Source of the DNA: Bacteroidales bacterium
GTDB lineage: Bacteria; Bacteroidota; Bacteroidia; Bacteroidales; Prolixibacteraceae
Length of the DNA stretch: 64,000 nucleotides
Assembly: GCA_012729335.1 (NCBI GenBank)
Contig: JAAYDJ010000013.1
Coordinates: forward strand, 1 to 64,000
Reading direction: 5' to 3'
Shown here: one piece after another, positions 8,552 to 16,969 of the stretch
Layout: each line of letters starts with the position of its first letter
How positions within the stretch are numbered: the stretch's first letter is position 1
Notes under the pieces: model-generated
Seen by the model: the letters and a program-made list of their open reading frames with translations, nothing else
Told to the model about the DNA's origin: nothing
Databases searched by the model: none
Position numbers and translations under genes: made by a program

Positions 8552-10198
8552 TCAAAGGCCGAGTACCTCCGGTCCCTGTTCAAAGACGATGTCGCGGGGA
8601 ATTCCTGCAGCCGCGATCCGGTCCAGATCCTTTTGGAGCTCCTCCCTGATGACCCCCTTTTCACGGATGAGGGTTCCCGCCTTCTCATAATCCCCGTCAC
8701 CCTGGACCTTCAGGACCAATTCCGACAGGGAAAACATAGCCTCCTTCATATTCTCGAAGTGTACCCTGTAGGTACCTGTGACCGGGTCCTTTTCAAAGGC
8801 TCCCTTTTCCTGGAAATAGTTAAATCTGATCATGTTGGCTTTTCCATGTGCCGAGGCAGCACCAAAGCGTACCGACCTGAAAATGCCTGCCATGAAGGTC
8901 ACAAAATTGTCCATCAGATCCTTGTCGGTGAACTCTCCCATTTCATTAAGCTGATATACGCACCACAATCCAAGGATGTCGGCTTTGCTCTCTTCCAGGG
9001 AGGTATAATGGTCGCGCAGGGCTTCCCTCACGGTCGATTTCCCGTCGAGGGTCATTCCCATTCCGAGGCCGTGGGCTACCTCATGAAACATGGTATTCTC
9101 AAAGAAGGCGTCAAACTTCACATGGTGGCGCTGCTCTTCAGCGACGAGCTGCTCAGCAATGGGCACAAGAATCTTATCGAATTTGGCCTGCATGGCATTT
9201 TTCAGCTGCAGTTTGCGGCTTCCTCTGGCGGCCTGCACTTTTTCATCATTGGGCAGGTTGATGGCAATGGTCTTGCTTCCTGCATTGCAGTCGCCGGCAT
9301 AATAAACCACATCGTAGACGTTCATGTCAGAACCGCTGCCGGGTGTTTCGCTCTTATAGGCCTCGCCCACGGGCAACGCTTTCTGCAGGGCCGGCAACAG
9401 GGCGCTGTACTTCTCGAGCCTGCCGCTCCATTCCCTGTCCCTGACCAAAATAAAAGCCTCATGGGCAGCCTTATATCCGAACAACTGGTCTTCGTATGTT
9501 TCAATAGGCCCGAGTATGAAGTCGATATTGTTGTCCTTCATTTCCATCCAGGCCATGTCACTCTGAAAATAATCATCAGAGAGCAGGGCTTCGGCACGGG
9601 CTTCCAGGTAGCGTTGCAATCCGGGATCTTCGGCCAGTTCCGCCGCTTTCCGGAGCAGTATGGCGGCACGGTTAATCTCCTCCCCAAAAGCCTCATGGTA
9701 TGGCACGGCCTTGAGTCCCCCCTCCTCCGTACGTCTGACCAACGTATACAAACTGCTTTTCAGGGGGTCCTCCCAAGCTTCAAACTCCTCCCGGGTCATG
9801 TCGGCCGGATAAAATGCCGCCCCGGCGGGTTTGGCCCCCACTCCCGGCACAATGGGGAGATTGTCGCCCAGCCGCTCCCACGGCCCATAATTGATATTCA
9901 GCATTTTGATCAGGTCAGGATGGGTCACTCCACGCATCAGTTCCGCCCGGTCACCCCAGGCTTCCTTCCAGAAAATGGCATCCATCTGCGCCGCCGCTTC
10001 AAACAACAGAGGCAACATTGCCTTTTCCCGGTCCGAAAGCCCTTCCAGAGAGGTCTCCAGGCGAAATGAGGCATACTCCCCCGCCATTTGGGTGATCTTG
10101 TTCATATCCACTTCCGGTTCATTGATCAGGGTATCCCTTTTCTCCCCGCAGCCTCCCATAAAGAGCGCCAGCAGAATAACAGCCGTTTTTTTCATCAC
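8552..10198 (-). CDS. DPP III-like (M49-type) zinc metallopeptidase, lipoprotein
   Basis: The 548-residue protein starts with a lipoprotein signal (LALFMGGC, Cys17). A zinc site HEVAH lies at residues 372-376 and a second helix motif EESKAD at 402-407, the arrangement of dipeptidyl peptidase III-like enzymes (family M49) in which the second Glu is the third zinc ligand. Classical M49 enzymes have a longer HExxxH; this protein has the short HExxH form. The preceding YYAGDCNAGSKTIAINLPND segment also fits the family. It should hydrolyse peptides in the envelope. It has its own promoter (10219-10250) and sits alone between divergent-looking regulatory regions. Zinc peptidase is secure; the DPP III-like label is likely; the specificity is unknown. 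Confidence 0.8.
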   Translation of the reverse strand: MMKKTAVILLALFMGGCGEKRDTLINEPEVDMNKITQMAGEYASFRLETSLEGLSDREKAMLPLLFEAAAQMDAIFWKEAWGDRAELMRGVTHPDLIKMLNINYGPWERLGDNLPIVPGVGAKPAGAAFYPADMTREEFEAWEDPLKSSLYTLVRRTEEGGLKAVPYHEAFGEEINRAAILLRKAAELAEDPGLQRYLEARAEALLSDDYFQSDMAWMEMKDNNIDFILGPIETYEDQLFGYKAAHEAFILVRDREWSGRLEKYSALLPALQKALPVGEAYKSETPGSGSDMNVYDVVYYAGDCNAGSKTIAINLPNDEKVQAARGSRKLQLKNAMQAKFDKILVPIAEQLVAEEQRHHVKFDAFFENTMFHEVAHGLGMGMTLDGKSTVREALRDHYTSLEESKADILGLWCVYQLNEMGEFTDKDLMDNFVTFMAGIFRSVRFGAASAHGKANMIRFNYFQEKGAFEKDPVTGTYRVHFENMKEAMFSLSELVLKVQGDGDYEKAGTLIREKGVIREELQKDLDRIAAAGIPRDIVFEQGPEVLGL

Positions 10199-10218
10199 TT
10201 CAGGTTATTTATATCCTT

Positions 10219-10250
10219 CAAAGCTACATATTGACGGGTACAACTGCAAA
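10219..10250 (-). promoter_or_regulatory. Promoter of the DPP III-like gene
   Basis: On the minus strand TTTG (10247-10250) is followed by a 20-base spacer and TAGCTTTG (10219-10226), a good match to the Bacteroidota -33/-7 pair. The start codon is 21 bases further on. Confidence 0.65.
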
Positions 10251-10273
10251 TGACAATGGCACCCGGATGCAAA

Positions 10274-10307
10274 AAAAAGCTGTCTCCGGAACCCGGGACA
10301 GCTTTTT
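10274..10307 (-). terminator. Intrinsic terminator of the TPR gene
   Basis: AAAAAGCTGTC (10274-10284) pairs perfectly with GACAGCTTTTT (10297-10307), with a CCGG-rich loop. On the minus strand the stem is followed by a run of T. It lies 21 bases beyond the stop at 10328. Confidence 0.85.
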
Positions 10308-10327
10308 CAGCCTTGCCATGGCAAAGA

Positions 10328-11179
10328 TCATTTCACACTGTTGATGGCTTCAAGAAGTTTCTGGGCGTTGGCATTGGTGGCATCCAGTTTTACCGACATT
10401 TCCAGAATCTCCGCTGCCTTGGCAAATTCAGCCTTGGCTTTGTCCACTTCAGCCTTGTAGGCATCATCGTCGGTTTTCAGGGCGCCGTCGTTGACCTTCT
10501 GGTTGGCGGCATTCAGCACGGCCACACCATCCTTGTACAATTCATTGCCTTCCATGACATAGACACCGGCCAGGGCCGCAGCAATCTTCTTGTTGGCAGG
10601 GAATTTTCCGGCACCTTCCACCAGGGCTTGCTTGTACTCCTCGTCTTTGTTGAGTTTCTTCAGCGCCATGGCTTTGTTCAGCAGGGCATCCTCAGGGCGG
10701 AAACCAGCCTGATAAGCCTGGTCAAAGTAAGTGACCGCCTTTTCAAAATTCTCCAGACGGTATGCGGTGACCGCGGCGTTCAGGAGCAGAGCGCCCGCTT
10801 TCTCCTCAGAAAGTTCCAGGGACTTCTCGTAACTGGCCAGGGCATTGGGATAATCCTTCATCTTGTTGTAGATGGTCCCCTTGAACTCGTGACACTTCGG
10901 CACGTTGACCCCCGCTTCGATGGCCTTGTCGAAATAAGCCAGGGCGGCCTCATTCTTATCTGCCTGCATAGCCGCATAACCAATGTTGAAATTAATGGCC
11001 TTGTCGACCTGCACGTCACCCAGATTGGCCATCGCTTTGTCATACAACTCAAAGGCTTCCAGGTACTTGTTGGCTTTCATAGCCTCCTGGGCCTTGTTGA
11101 TCATTTCTGCGGCATCCTGGGCAAATACCGCCACACCAAGAAAGAGCGCTGCAATCAGTAAGAAAGTTTTTTTCATCAT
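10328..11179 (-). CDS. Exported tetratricopeptide repeat protein
   Basis: A 283-residue protein with a clear signal peptide (MMKKTFLLIAALFLGVAVFAQ) and then TPR units from about residue 22 onward: MKANKYLEAFELYDKAM, KNEAALAYFDKAIEAG, DYPNALASYEKSLELS, FEKAVTYFDQAYQAG and so on. The last 70 residues are a Lys/Ala-rich helical segment. It is likely a periplasmic protein that holds partner proteins; no enzymatic motif is present. It is a single-gene transcription unit with its own promoter at 11245-11277 and a terminator at 10274-10307. A specific role cannot be assigned. Confidence 0.8.
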   Translation of the reverse strand: MMKKTFLLIAALFLGVAVFAQDAAEMINKAQEAMKANKYLEAFELYDKAMANLGDVQVDKAINFNIGYAAMQADKNEAALAYFDKAIEAGVNVPKCHEFKGTIYNKMKDYPNALASYEKSLELSEEKAGALLLNAAVTAYRLENFEKAVTYFDQAYQAGFRPEDALLNKAMALKKLNKDEEYKQALVEGAGKFPANKKIAAALAGVYVMEGNELYKDGVAVLNAANQKVNDGALKTDDDAYKAEVDKAKAEFAKAAEILEMSVKLDATNANAQKLLEAINSVK

Positions 11180-11244
11180 TTTCCGGTTTTTAATAATTAA
11201 TCATCGTTTTGTTTCTCAAATCCAATTTCTCAAAGCAGGAGGCT

Positions 11245-11277
11245 CAAAATTAATACTATTGAAATAAAAATTCCAAA
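11245..11277 (-). promoter_or_regulatory. Promoter of the TPR gene
   Basis: Minus strand: TTTG (11274-11277), 21-base spacer, TAATTTTG (11245-11252), giving a leader of about 60 bases before the ATG at 11179. Confidence 0.6.
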
Positions 11278-11333
11278 TTTTTTCAACTCACTGCTCATTT
11301 ACCCTGAGAATAAACAAATAAAATGCCAAAAAA

Positions 11334-12728
11334 TCAAGGGTTCAAAAGGTCGGGATTCCGGAAGGAAAGGATTTGTCTGACCATGGCCAGGCCCGTTTCT
11401 GCTTTCTGGTGTCGGGGGTCGAGTTCGAGGCATCTGGCATAGCAATTGATCGCGTCTCCCCATTTCTGCAGTTTCTGGAAGATCGATCCCCGCAGGAACC
11501 AGGTGGCGGCGAGCTGGTCCAGAGGCTCCTGTCGTAGAAGGGAGAGGGCTGCATCGGGGTTGTGGAGTTCAAAGGCCTGCCCGGCCTGTGTGAGCAGGGA
11601 GTGATGCTGAGCGGCTTCGGGGAAGCTGTGAAGGAGGAGACGGGCCAGCTGAAATGCTGTTTCCCCGGCATGGCGGGCCGCATGGGTCATGAGGTCGCGG
11701 AGGGTATCGGGTCCGTTGCAAAGAGAGAATACCCCGGCATAGTCAAGGGTGGCCGTCGTGTCAAAGGAGCCGGTCAGGGCGGTCACCGGTTTTCGGGCAA
11801 GGGCGGCGCGTGCCGCGAGCCTGCCGGGGGCTTTGCCGGCGTTACCACGGGTGTCGCAACATCCTTCACCGGTGATGACCCAGTCGGCCCAGGCAAGGTG
11901 TTGGTCGATTTTCAACAGATCAAAGAGGAAATCGGCACCGCGCATCAGCCTGGCTCCGCAGAGGGCCACCAGCCCGGAAGCCACGCCCCCGGCGGCCCCC
12001 ATTCCGGGGAGATCGCGCAGGGGGAGGCCTGAAAACTCCTCCAACAGGGAAACCCAGTGGGCCAGGCCGGCCTCCAGTTCCCTGACCATGACGGGCCCTG
12101 CTCCCTTCTGGGGCCCGAAAGTGGCTGCCGCCCCCTCTCCGCCCAACAAGAAATTGGGAACATCAGCCAGCAATACAAAACTGACCCCGGAAAGCCTCCC
12201 TTCCGGGGTGCGGATATGGGCAACCCGGCGGAGAGAGGCCGGCAATGCCGGCAACAAAACCCCCTTCTGATCATAAAAGGCAAACCCGAGTGCCGACAAC
12301 AGGCCAATACCCCCGTCAATGGTGGCGCTCCCGCCTAGTCCCAGCAAAATCTCCCGGCAGCCCCTGTCCAGGGCAGCCCCGATGAGCTGCCCCGTCCCGT
12401 AGCTGGAGGCCTCCCCGGGGCATAACTCCTCCTCCTTCAGCAATCGCAACCCCGAAGCCTCCGACATCGCAATGACAGCTGTCTGCCCGGCAATGCCATA
12501 GCAGGCTTCCACCGGCCGCCCCAGAGGATCGGCCACCACCTCCCGGTACTCCCGGGCTCCCATGACCTCCCGCAGAAGCTCCCCGGTATGGTCTCCCCCA
12601 TCGGCAATGGGTACCAGCCGGAGATTGAAAACCGGAGAGGCCCGCCGGAATCCCCCGGCAATCGCCTCCGCAAAAGCCCGGCCATCCAGGCTCCCCTTCA
12701 TGCTGTTGGGTGCAATAAGTATATTCAT
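11334..12728 (-). CDS. Glycerate kinase with a C-terminal TPR extension
   Basis: Residues 1 to about 375 form a GarK/GlxK-family glycerate kinase: NILIAPNSMKGSLDG at 2-16, IADGGDHTGELL at 41-52, MSEASGL at 88-94 and the glycine-rich GLGGSATIDGGIG at 130-142. It phosphorylates D-glycerate with ATP in the cytoplasm, feeding glycolysis. The family is usually about 375-385 residues; this protein has 464. The extra part includes a TPR-like hairpin (about 405-440, WFLRGSIFQKLQKWGDAINC followed by YARCLELDPRH). There is no stop or frame change between the two parts. Its start is 2 bases after the relA stop, so it is co-transcribed with relA on the minus strand. The kinase call is secure; the role of the tail is unknown. 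Confidence 0.87.
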   Translation of the reverse strand: MNILIAPNSMKGSLDGRAFAEAIAGGFRRASPVFNLRLVPIADGGDHTGELLREVMGAREYREVVADPLGRPVEACYGIAGQTAVIAMSEASGLRLLKEEELCPGEASSYGTGQLIGAALDRGCREILLGLGGSATIDGGIGLLSALGFAFYDQKGVLLPALPASLRRVAHIRTPEGRLSGVSFVLLADVPNFLLGGEGAAATFGPQKGAGPVMVRELEAGLAHWVSLLEEFSGLPLRDLPGMGAAGGVASGLVALCGARLMRGADFLFDLLKIDQHLAWADWVITGEGCCDTRGNAGKAPGRLAARAALARKPVTALTGSFDTTATLDYAGVFSLCNGPDTLRDLMTHAARHAGETAFQLARLLLHSFPEAAQHHSLLTQAGQAFELHNPDAALSLLRQEPLDQLAATWFLRGSIFQKLQKWGDAINCYARCLELDPRHQKAETGLAMVRQILSFRNPDLLNP

Positions 12729-12730
12729 GC

Positions 12731-14920
12731 TCAGTGGTCCCCCCTCGTAACCGAATTGATGCCTTTCAAATTTCTCAGCTTGTGAAGCAGAAAATCAAGA
12801 TGCTCCAGGTTGTGGACCCATATTTTCAACACTCCCCGGAATTCCCCCCGGTTAGACTCCACATTGATGGAACGCATCTGAACCCCCAGGTCCTTGGCAA
12901 TCACATGCGATATCTCAGAGACGATCCCCAGACTGTCTACTCCCGTGATGAACAAGGTGGTCAGAAAAGACCCCCGCCCCGTGGTAGGCTTCCACCTGGC
13001 CTTGACCAACCGGTATGGAAAACGTTCCACCATCTGGGGAGCGTTCGGACAGGAGACCCTGTGAATCTTGATCCCCTCATGGATGGTCACAAAACCGAAA
13101 ATCTCATCGCCATAGACCGGATTGCAACAGGGGGCCAGCTTGTAATTGACATCGCGGATATTGCTGTCGATGATCATGAAATCGTCGCCGCCATCGGCCA
13201 CCAACTCCTTTCCGGGATCAGCAGGCAGGATCTCTCCAAGCCGCGACCTGAGTGCTTCCTTTTCCTCTTCACGGATCAGCGACTTGATTTGAAGCGTATC
13301 GATCTTCCCCGTACTGATCTGGAAGTAAAGATCGGATGCCAGTTTGATTCCGTAATGCTTGAGCAGCTTGCGGATGATATCGTCGGTGAGTTCGATTTTC
13401 CAGTTTTTGAATTTCCTGAGCAGGATCTCCCTGCCGTTGGCGGCTTCGCGTTTGCGGGCCTCGTTGAGGGAAGCCCTGATGCGGTTCCTCGCCTTGGAGG
13501 TGACCACAAAATCGAGCCAGTCGATCTTGGGATGCTGGTTATGACCGGTTTCCACGGCCACGGTATCCCCGTTCTTGAGTTTGTGGCGAAGCGTCACCTT
13601 CCTGTCGTTCACCTTGCCCCCCACACAACGGTCCCCCAGATCTGAATGGATGTCATAAGCAAAATCGAGGATCGTCGCCCCTCGCGGGAGCTTTCTCAGA
13701 TCCCCCCTGGGGGTAAACACGTATATCTCATCGATGTAGACATTCTTCCGGAATTCGTCGATGAAGTCGACCACGCTGACCTCGGGGTTCTCCATGATGT
13801 CGCGAATACCCGACAGCCAGCGGTCGAGCTCCTTGTTTTCCTTGCCACCCTTGTACTTCCAGTGGGCAGCCACCCCCTTTTCGGCCAGCTCATCCATGCG
13901 GCGGGTCCTGATCTGCACCTCGATCCATTTCTTGTGAGGACCCATGACAGTGGCATGCAGCGACTCATAGCCATTCGACTTGGGGATGGTGATCCAGTCG
14001 CGCATCCGCTCAGGATTGGCCTGGTACTCATCGGTCACCACCGAATAGACCGTCCAGCAATCGGCCTTTTCATTCTCCGGTGCAGAGTCAAGGATCACCC
14101 TGATGGCAAAAAGATCGTATACCTCATCAAAAGCGACCTTTTGCTTTTGCATCTTGTTGTATATGGAGAAAACCGACTTGGTCCTGGCCTTCATCTCGAA
14201 CCTGAATCCCCTGGCCTTCAGTTTTTCCTGGATGGGCTTCACAAACTCGGCGGTAAACCGCGAACGCTCACTTTCGGTTTCACTGAGGCGGTGGACCACC
14301 TCGGCGTAAGCCTCCGGACGGAGATACTTCAGACAGAGGTCCAGCAGCTCCGAATTGAGTTTGTAGAGTCCAAGCCGGTGTGCAAACGGCGCATAGATGT
14401 GGTTGGTCTCGGTGGCAATCCGCGTGACCGAAGGGGTCGGATAGCGGTCGAAATTGCGCATGATCTGCAACCGGTCGGCAATCTTCACCAGAATGACCCG
14501 CACGTCGCCCGCCAAAGCCAACATCAGCATCCTGAAATTCTCGGGATGAAGCTCGACGGTATCGGTGCCCAGGGCATTGATCTTGGCCATCCCCTCCAGC
14601 ATGACGGTGACCGTCTCTCCGAAGAGACGCCTGATCTCCTCAGGATCGGCTTTTCTTTCCAGCCGGTGGTACATCACATTGTGCAGCAACCCCGCCAATA
14701 CCGAATCGATCCCCAGGCCAATCTCTTCCACAATGATGGCCGCCACCTCCAGGGAGTGCACCAGGATCATCTCCCCCGAATCAAAACAGCGCTCACCCAG
14801 AATCTCCCGGGCAAAAACGAAGGCCTTGGAAAGCTCTGTTCTTCCCTGCTCCCCGAAAAGCGCCGTACATCTGGCCTCCAACTCCTCATAGCGCCTGAAG
14901 GCCTCTCCCAATCCTTCCAT
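12731..14920 (-). CDS. relA: RelA/SpoT family (p)ppGpp synthetase with degenerate HD hydrolase domain
   Basis: The 729-residue protein has the full long-RSH layout: N-terminal HD-type domain (about 45-160), synthetase domain (about 240-360, with SIYNKMQKQ, IPKSNGYESLHATV and EVQIRTRRMDELAEKGVAAH), TGS domain (about 400-465, EIYVFTPRGDLRKLPRGAT), a helical/zinc-finger region and a C-terminal ACT domain. The hydrolase signature is damaged: the usual HDxxED is HNVMYH at 80-85 and the usual DRLHNMR is DRLQIMR at 149-155. It is therefore probably a synthetase-only, RelA-like enzyme; the bifunctional Rel should be elsewhere in the genome. It lies downstream of ferritin and just upstream of glycerate kinase. 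The start codon is 8 bases from the T-run of the ferritin terminator hairpin. Confidence 0.88.
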   Translation of the reverse strand: MEGLGEAFRRYEELEARCTALFGEQGRTELSKAFVFAREILGERCFDSGEMILVHSLEVAAIIVEEIGLGIDSVLAGLLHNVMYHRLERKADPEEIRRLFGETVTVMLEGMAKINALGTDTVELHPENFRMLMLALAGDVRVILVKIADRLQIMRNFDRYPTPSVTRIATETNHIYAPFAHRLGLYKLNSELLDLCLKYLRPEAYAEVVHRLSETESERSRFTAEFVKPIQEKLKARGFRFEMKARTKSVFSIYNKMQKQKVAFDEVYDLFAIRVILDSAPENEKADCWTVYSVVTDEYQANPERMRDWITIPKSNGYESLHATVMGPHKKWIEVQIRTRRMDELAEKGVAAHWKYKGGKENKELDRWLSGIRDIMENPEVSVVDFIDEFRKNVYIDEIYVFTPRGDLRKLPRGATILDFAYDIHSDLGDRCVGGKVNDRKVTLRHKLKNGDTVAVETGHNQHPKIDWLDFVVTSKARNRIRASLNEARKREAANGREILLRKFKNWKIELTDDIIRKLLKHYGIKLASDLYFQISTGKIDTLQIKSLIREEEKEALRSRLGEILPADPGKELVADGGDDFMIIDSNIRDVNYKLAPCCNPVYGDEIFGFVTIHEGIKIHRVSCPNAPQMVERFPYRLVKARWKPTTGRGSFLTTLFITGVDSLGIVSEISHVIAKDLGVQMRSINVESNRGEFRGVLKIWVHNLEHLDFLLHKLRNLKGINSVTRGDH

Positions 14921-14928
14921 CTCTTCCG

Positions 14929-14958
14929 AAAAAAAAGGCCGCCCACACGGGCAGCCTT
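14929..14958 (-). terminator. Intrinsic terminator of ferritin, inside the relA leader
   Basis: The arms AAGGCCGCCC (14935-14944) and GGGCAGCCTT (14949-14958) form a 10-bp stem with one G-T pair and an ACAC loop. On the minus strand it is followed by eight T. It ends 8 bases before the relA ATG. Confidence 0.85.
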
Positions 14959-14960
14959 CG

Positions 14961-14968
14961 CAAATATA
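14961..14968 (-). promoter_or_regulatory. Candidate -7 element of relA, overlapping the ferritin 3' region
   Basis: Minus-strand TATATTTG matches TAnnTTTG exactly. Transcription from here would begin at or within the terminator hairpin, so the hairpin would form the 5' end of the relA message. Confidence 0.5.
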
Positions 14969-14982
14969 CCTTCTTTTAAGAT

Positions 14983-15501
14983 TTATTCTCCAGCTGCCGC
15001 CGTCTCATCCACGAAAACCCGCTGACGCATCTCCCGGTCAAGCATGACCAAACCGTTCCCGTGACCATTGATCAGCTTCAGGGTGTCAAGTATCTCCGTG
15101 ACATTGGCTTCCTCTTCCACCTGCTCATCAATAAACCACTTCAGAAAACTCTGCGTGGCATAATCCGACTCGGCAACCGCCACATCCATGATCTTATTGA
15201 TGCTGGCCGTCACAAACTGCTCGTGCTCCAACGACTTCTCAAAAACCTCCGTCACACTCGCAAAATCGGTCTCCACCTGGGCAAGCTCCCTGAGAATCAC
15301 CTGGCTCCCACGCTCATGAACATATTTGAAAAATTTGTTCCCGTGGGTCAGCTCCTCCTGATACTGAATGTACATCCAGTTGGCAAATCCGGGAAAACCC
15401 TTGCCCTGAAACCATGCCGACATCGACAAATAGAGAAATGCCGAATAATATTCGTTGTTAATCTGCTGATTAATCGCTTTTAATACTTTTTCTTTTAACA
15501 T
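14983..15501 (-). CDS. ftnA: Non-haem ferritin (FtnA type)
   Basis: A 172-residue ferritin, normal length, that oxidises Fe(II) and stores the mineral in a 24-subunit cytoplasmic shell. The ferroxidase ligands of FtnA-type ferritins are all at the expected positions: Glu17 (NNEYYS), Glu50 and His53 (QEELTHG), Glu94 (EHEQF) and Gln127 (DEQVEEE). It has no haem-binding Met of bacterioferritin type. It has a promoter-like TAATTTTG 26 bases upstream of its start and a strong terminator 24 bases after its stop, so it can be expressed as a single gene ahead of relA. The functional call is secure. Confidence 0.93.
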   Translation of the reverse strand: MLKEKVLKAINQQINNEYYSAFLYLSMSAWFQGKGFPGFANWMYIQYQEELTHGNKFFKYVHERGSQVILRELAQVETDFASVTEVFEKSLEHEQFVTASINKIMDVAVAESDYATQSFLKWFIDEQVEEEANVTEILDTLKLINGHGNGLVMLDREMRQRVFVDETAAAGE

Positions 15502-15526
15502 GACGATTTAATTTTAATGATTACTC

Positions 15527-15534
15527 CAAAATTA
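15527..15534 (-). promoter_or_regulatory. -7 element of ferritin
   Basis: Minus-strand TAATTTTG, an exact TAnnTTTG match, 26 bases before the ferritin ATG. No clear -33 element. Confidence 0.5.
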
Positions 15535-15679
15535 CAAAATCATTTTCAAATCCAGGCCGCTTCCTCCCCCCATTTAACAATTATTTAGAATTATTCCTAT
15601 TTAACAGCGTGAAGCGCTGATTGTTCAGTTTTAAAACCGGGCGGAAAGGGGGATGAGGAGTCCATTGCGCAATTTGTCG

Positions 15680-15687
15680 TAACTTTG
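15680..15687 (+). promoter_or_regulatory. -7 element of the lipase-like gene
   Basis: TAACTTTG, an exact TAnnTTTG match, 35 bases upstream of the ATG at 15722. Confidence 0.55.
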
Positions 15688-15721
15688 AGCGTTACAATAG
15701 CTGTAAATAACAGAATCAGAC

Positions 15722-16969
15722 ATGAAGAGCAACTCTATTTTCCTGAGGATGGTGGCCATGGCCGTGATGTTAGGTCTGGCGTCCTGTGATCTGTTTAACG
15801 GGGGGGATACACCCGACCCTGAACCTGTTGACGACCATCTGGTCAGTTACGAGAATGTGAATTCGGCGACGGTGCAGATGATCAAGCCAGCTTTCCAGGC
15901 GCTGGAAGGGCAGTATTCCGAGCTGGCGGGGATCTCATCGGAAGTGAAATATGGGGTTTGGGTTTACAAGGTGCGTTATACCACCACCTACGAGGGGAAG
16001 GATGTGGAGGCTTCGGGGCTGGTGGCGGTCCCCATGGGATCGGGGGCCTTTCCCCTGCTTAGTTTTCAGAACGGCACCAACACCCTGCATGCCAAAGCCC
16101 CCACGGCCAACATTGACGACAACCTCTTCAGGGTGTTGCAGTTGGTGGCCTCCACGGGGTTTGTGGTGACGCTTCCCGATTACCTGGGCTTCGGCGCCGC
16201 TTCGGGAATGTATCATCCCTATCTCCACAAGGAGTCGACGATCCTGTCGGTGACCGATCTGCACCGTGCCACCCGGGAATTGCTGATCAAGCTCGGCAAA
16301 AACAGTCTCGCCAAGGAAACCTACCTGATGGGGTATTCGCAGGGGGGATGGGCGACCATGGCCCTGAAGCAGGCCATGGAAACGACCTTGTCGGGAGAAT
16401 ACACCCTGAAGGCCAGTTCATGCGGGGCAGGTCCCTACAACCTGACGGCCATTTGCAGCCATATCCTGGGGCTGCCCACCTATCCCATGCCCTATTTCCT
16501 GGCCTATATGATCAATTCCTATATTCGTTCCGGGGAGGTGACCCTCACCTATGCCGACATCTTTAACCAGCCCTATACGGGAGAAGGTTATATCTCCTCT
16601 CTTTTTGACGGAACCCACGAAGGCGACTATATCAATTCAAAGTTGTCCACCTCCGTACCCACGCTTTTTAAAAAGGAGTTTCTGGAGCAGTGGGCTACGG
16701 GAGAGAAATATGCTTCACTCAGAACCGCGTTGGACCGGAATTCGGTGAAACCGTGGAAGACCACCACCGCCACGCTCATCATCCACGGCATCGCCGACAC
16801 CTTTGTGCCAGCCACTTCTTCGGAAGCGGTATATCAGGGTTTCAGGGATGCAGGTGTAGCAGAGGCGCTGGTCACCTTTGATCTGCTGCCGGCCCTTGGT
16901 CACCAGGAGGCCATTCTCCCCTGGGGCACCCGCTCCCTGAAATGGATCATCGACCAAAAGGGGGATTAA
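15722..16969 (+). CDS. Lipoprotein alpha/beta hydrolase, secretory-lipase-like
   Basis: A 415-residue protein with a lipoprotein signal (MLGLASC, Cys22) followed by an acidic, proline-rich linker. The alpha/beta-hydrolase core has the nucleophile elbow GYSQGG (Ser206), a likely acid in IHGIADTFVP near residue 355 and a likely base in LGHQEA near residue 395. The arrangement resembles secretory lipases and related bacterial esterases, which act on lipids or bulky esters. It should sit on the outer or inner membrane surface. It is transcribed alone from a promoter at 15680-15687. Its stop codon shares the palindromic TTAA (16966-16969) with the stop of the glycosyltransferase on the other strand. 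The substrate is unknown. Confidence 0.78.
   Translation: MKSNSIFLRMVAMAVMLGLASCDLFNGGDTPDPEPVDDHLVSYENVNSATVQMIKPAFQALEGQYSELAGISSEVKYGVWVYKVRYTTTYEGKDVEASGLVAVPMGSGAFPLLSFQNGTNTLHAKAPTANIDDNLFRVLQLVASTGFVVTLPDYLGFGAASGMYHPYLHKESTILSVTDLHRATRELLIKLGKNSLAKETYLMGYSQGGWATMALKQAMETTLSGEYTLKASSCGAGPYNLTAICSHILGLPTYPMPYFLAYMINSYIRSGEVTLTYADIFNQPYTGEGYISSLFDGTHEGDYINSKLSTSVPTLFKKEFLEQWATGEKYASLRTALDRNSVKPWKTTTATLIIHGIADTFVPATSSEAVYQGFRDAGVAEALVTFDLLPALGHQEAILPWGTRSLKWIIDQKGD

Noticed and set aside
8633-10069. A 478-codon plus-strand ORF opposite the DPP III-like gene
   Set aside because: Antisense to a gene with complete zinc-peptidase motifs; no homology features of its own.
13646-15025. A 459-codon plus-strand ORF opposite relA
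   Set aside because: Shadow of relA and ferritin; His/Asp-rich composition mirrors the real frame.
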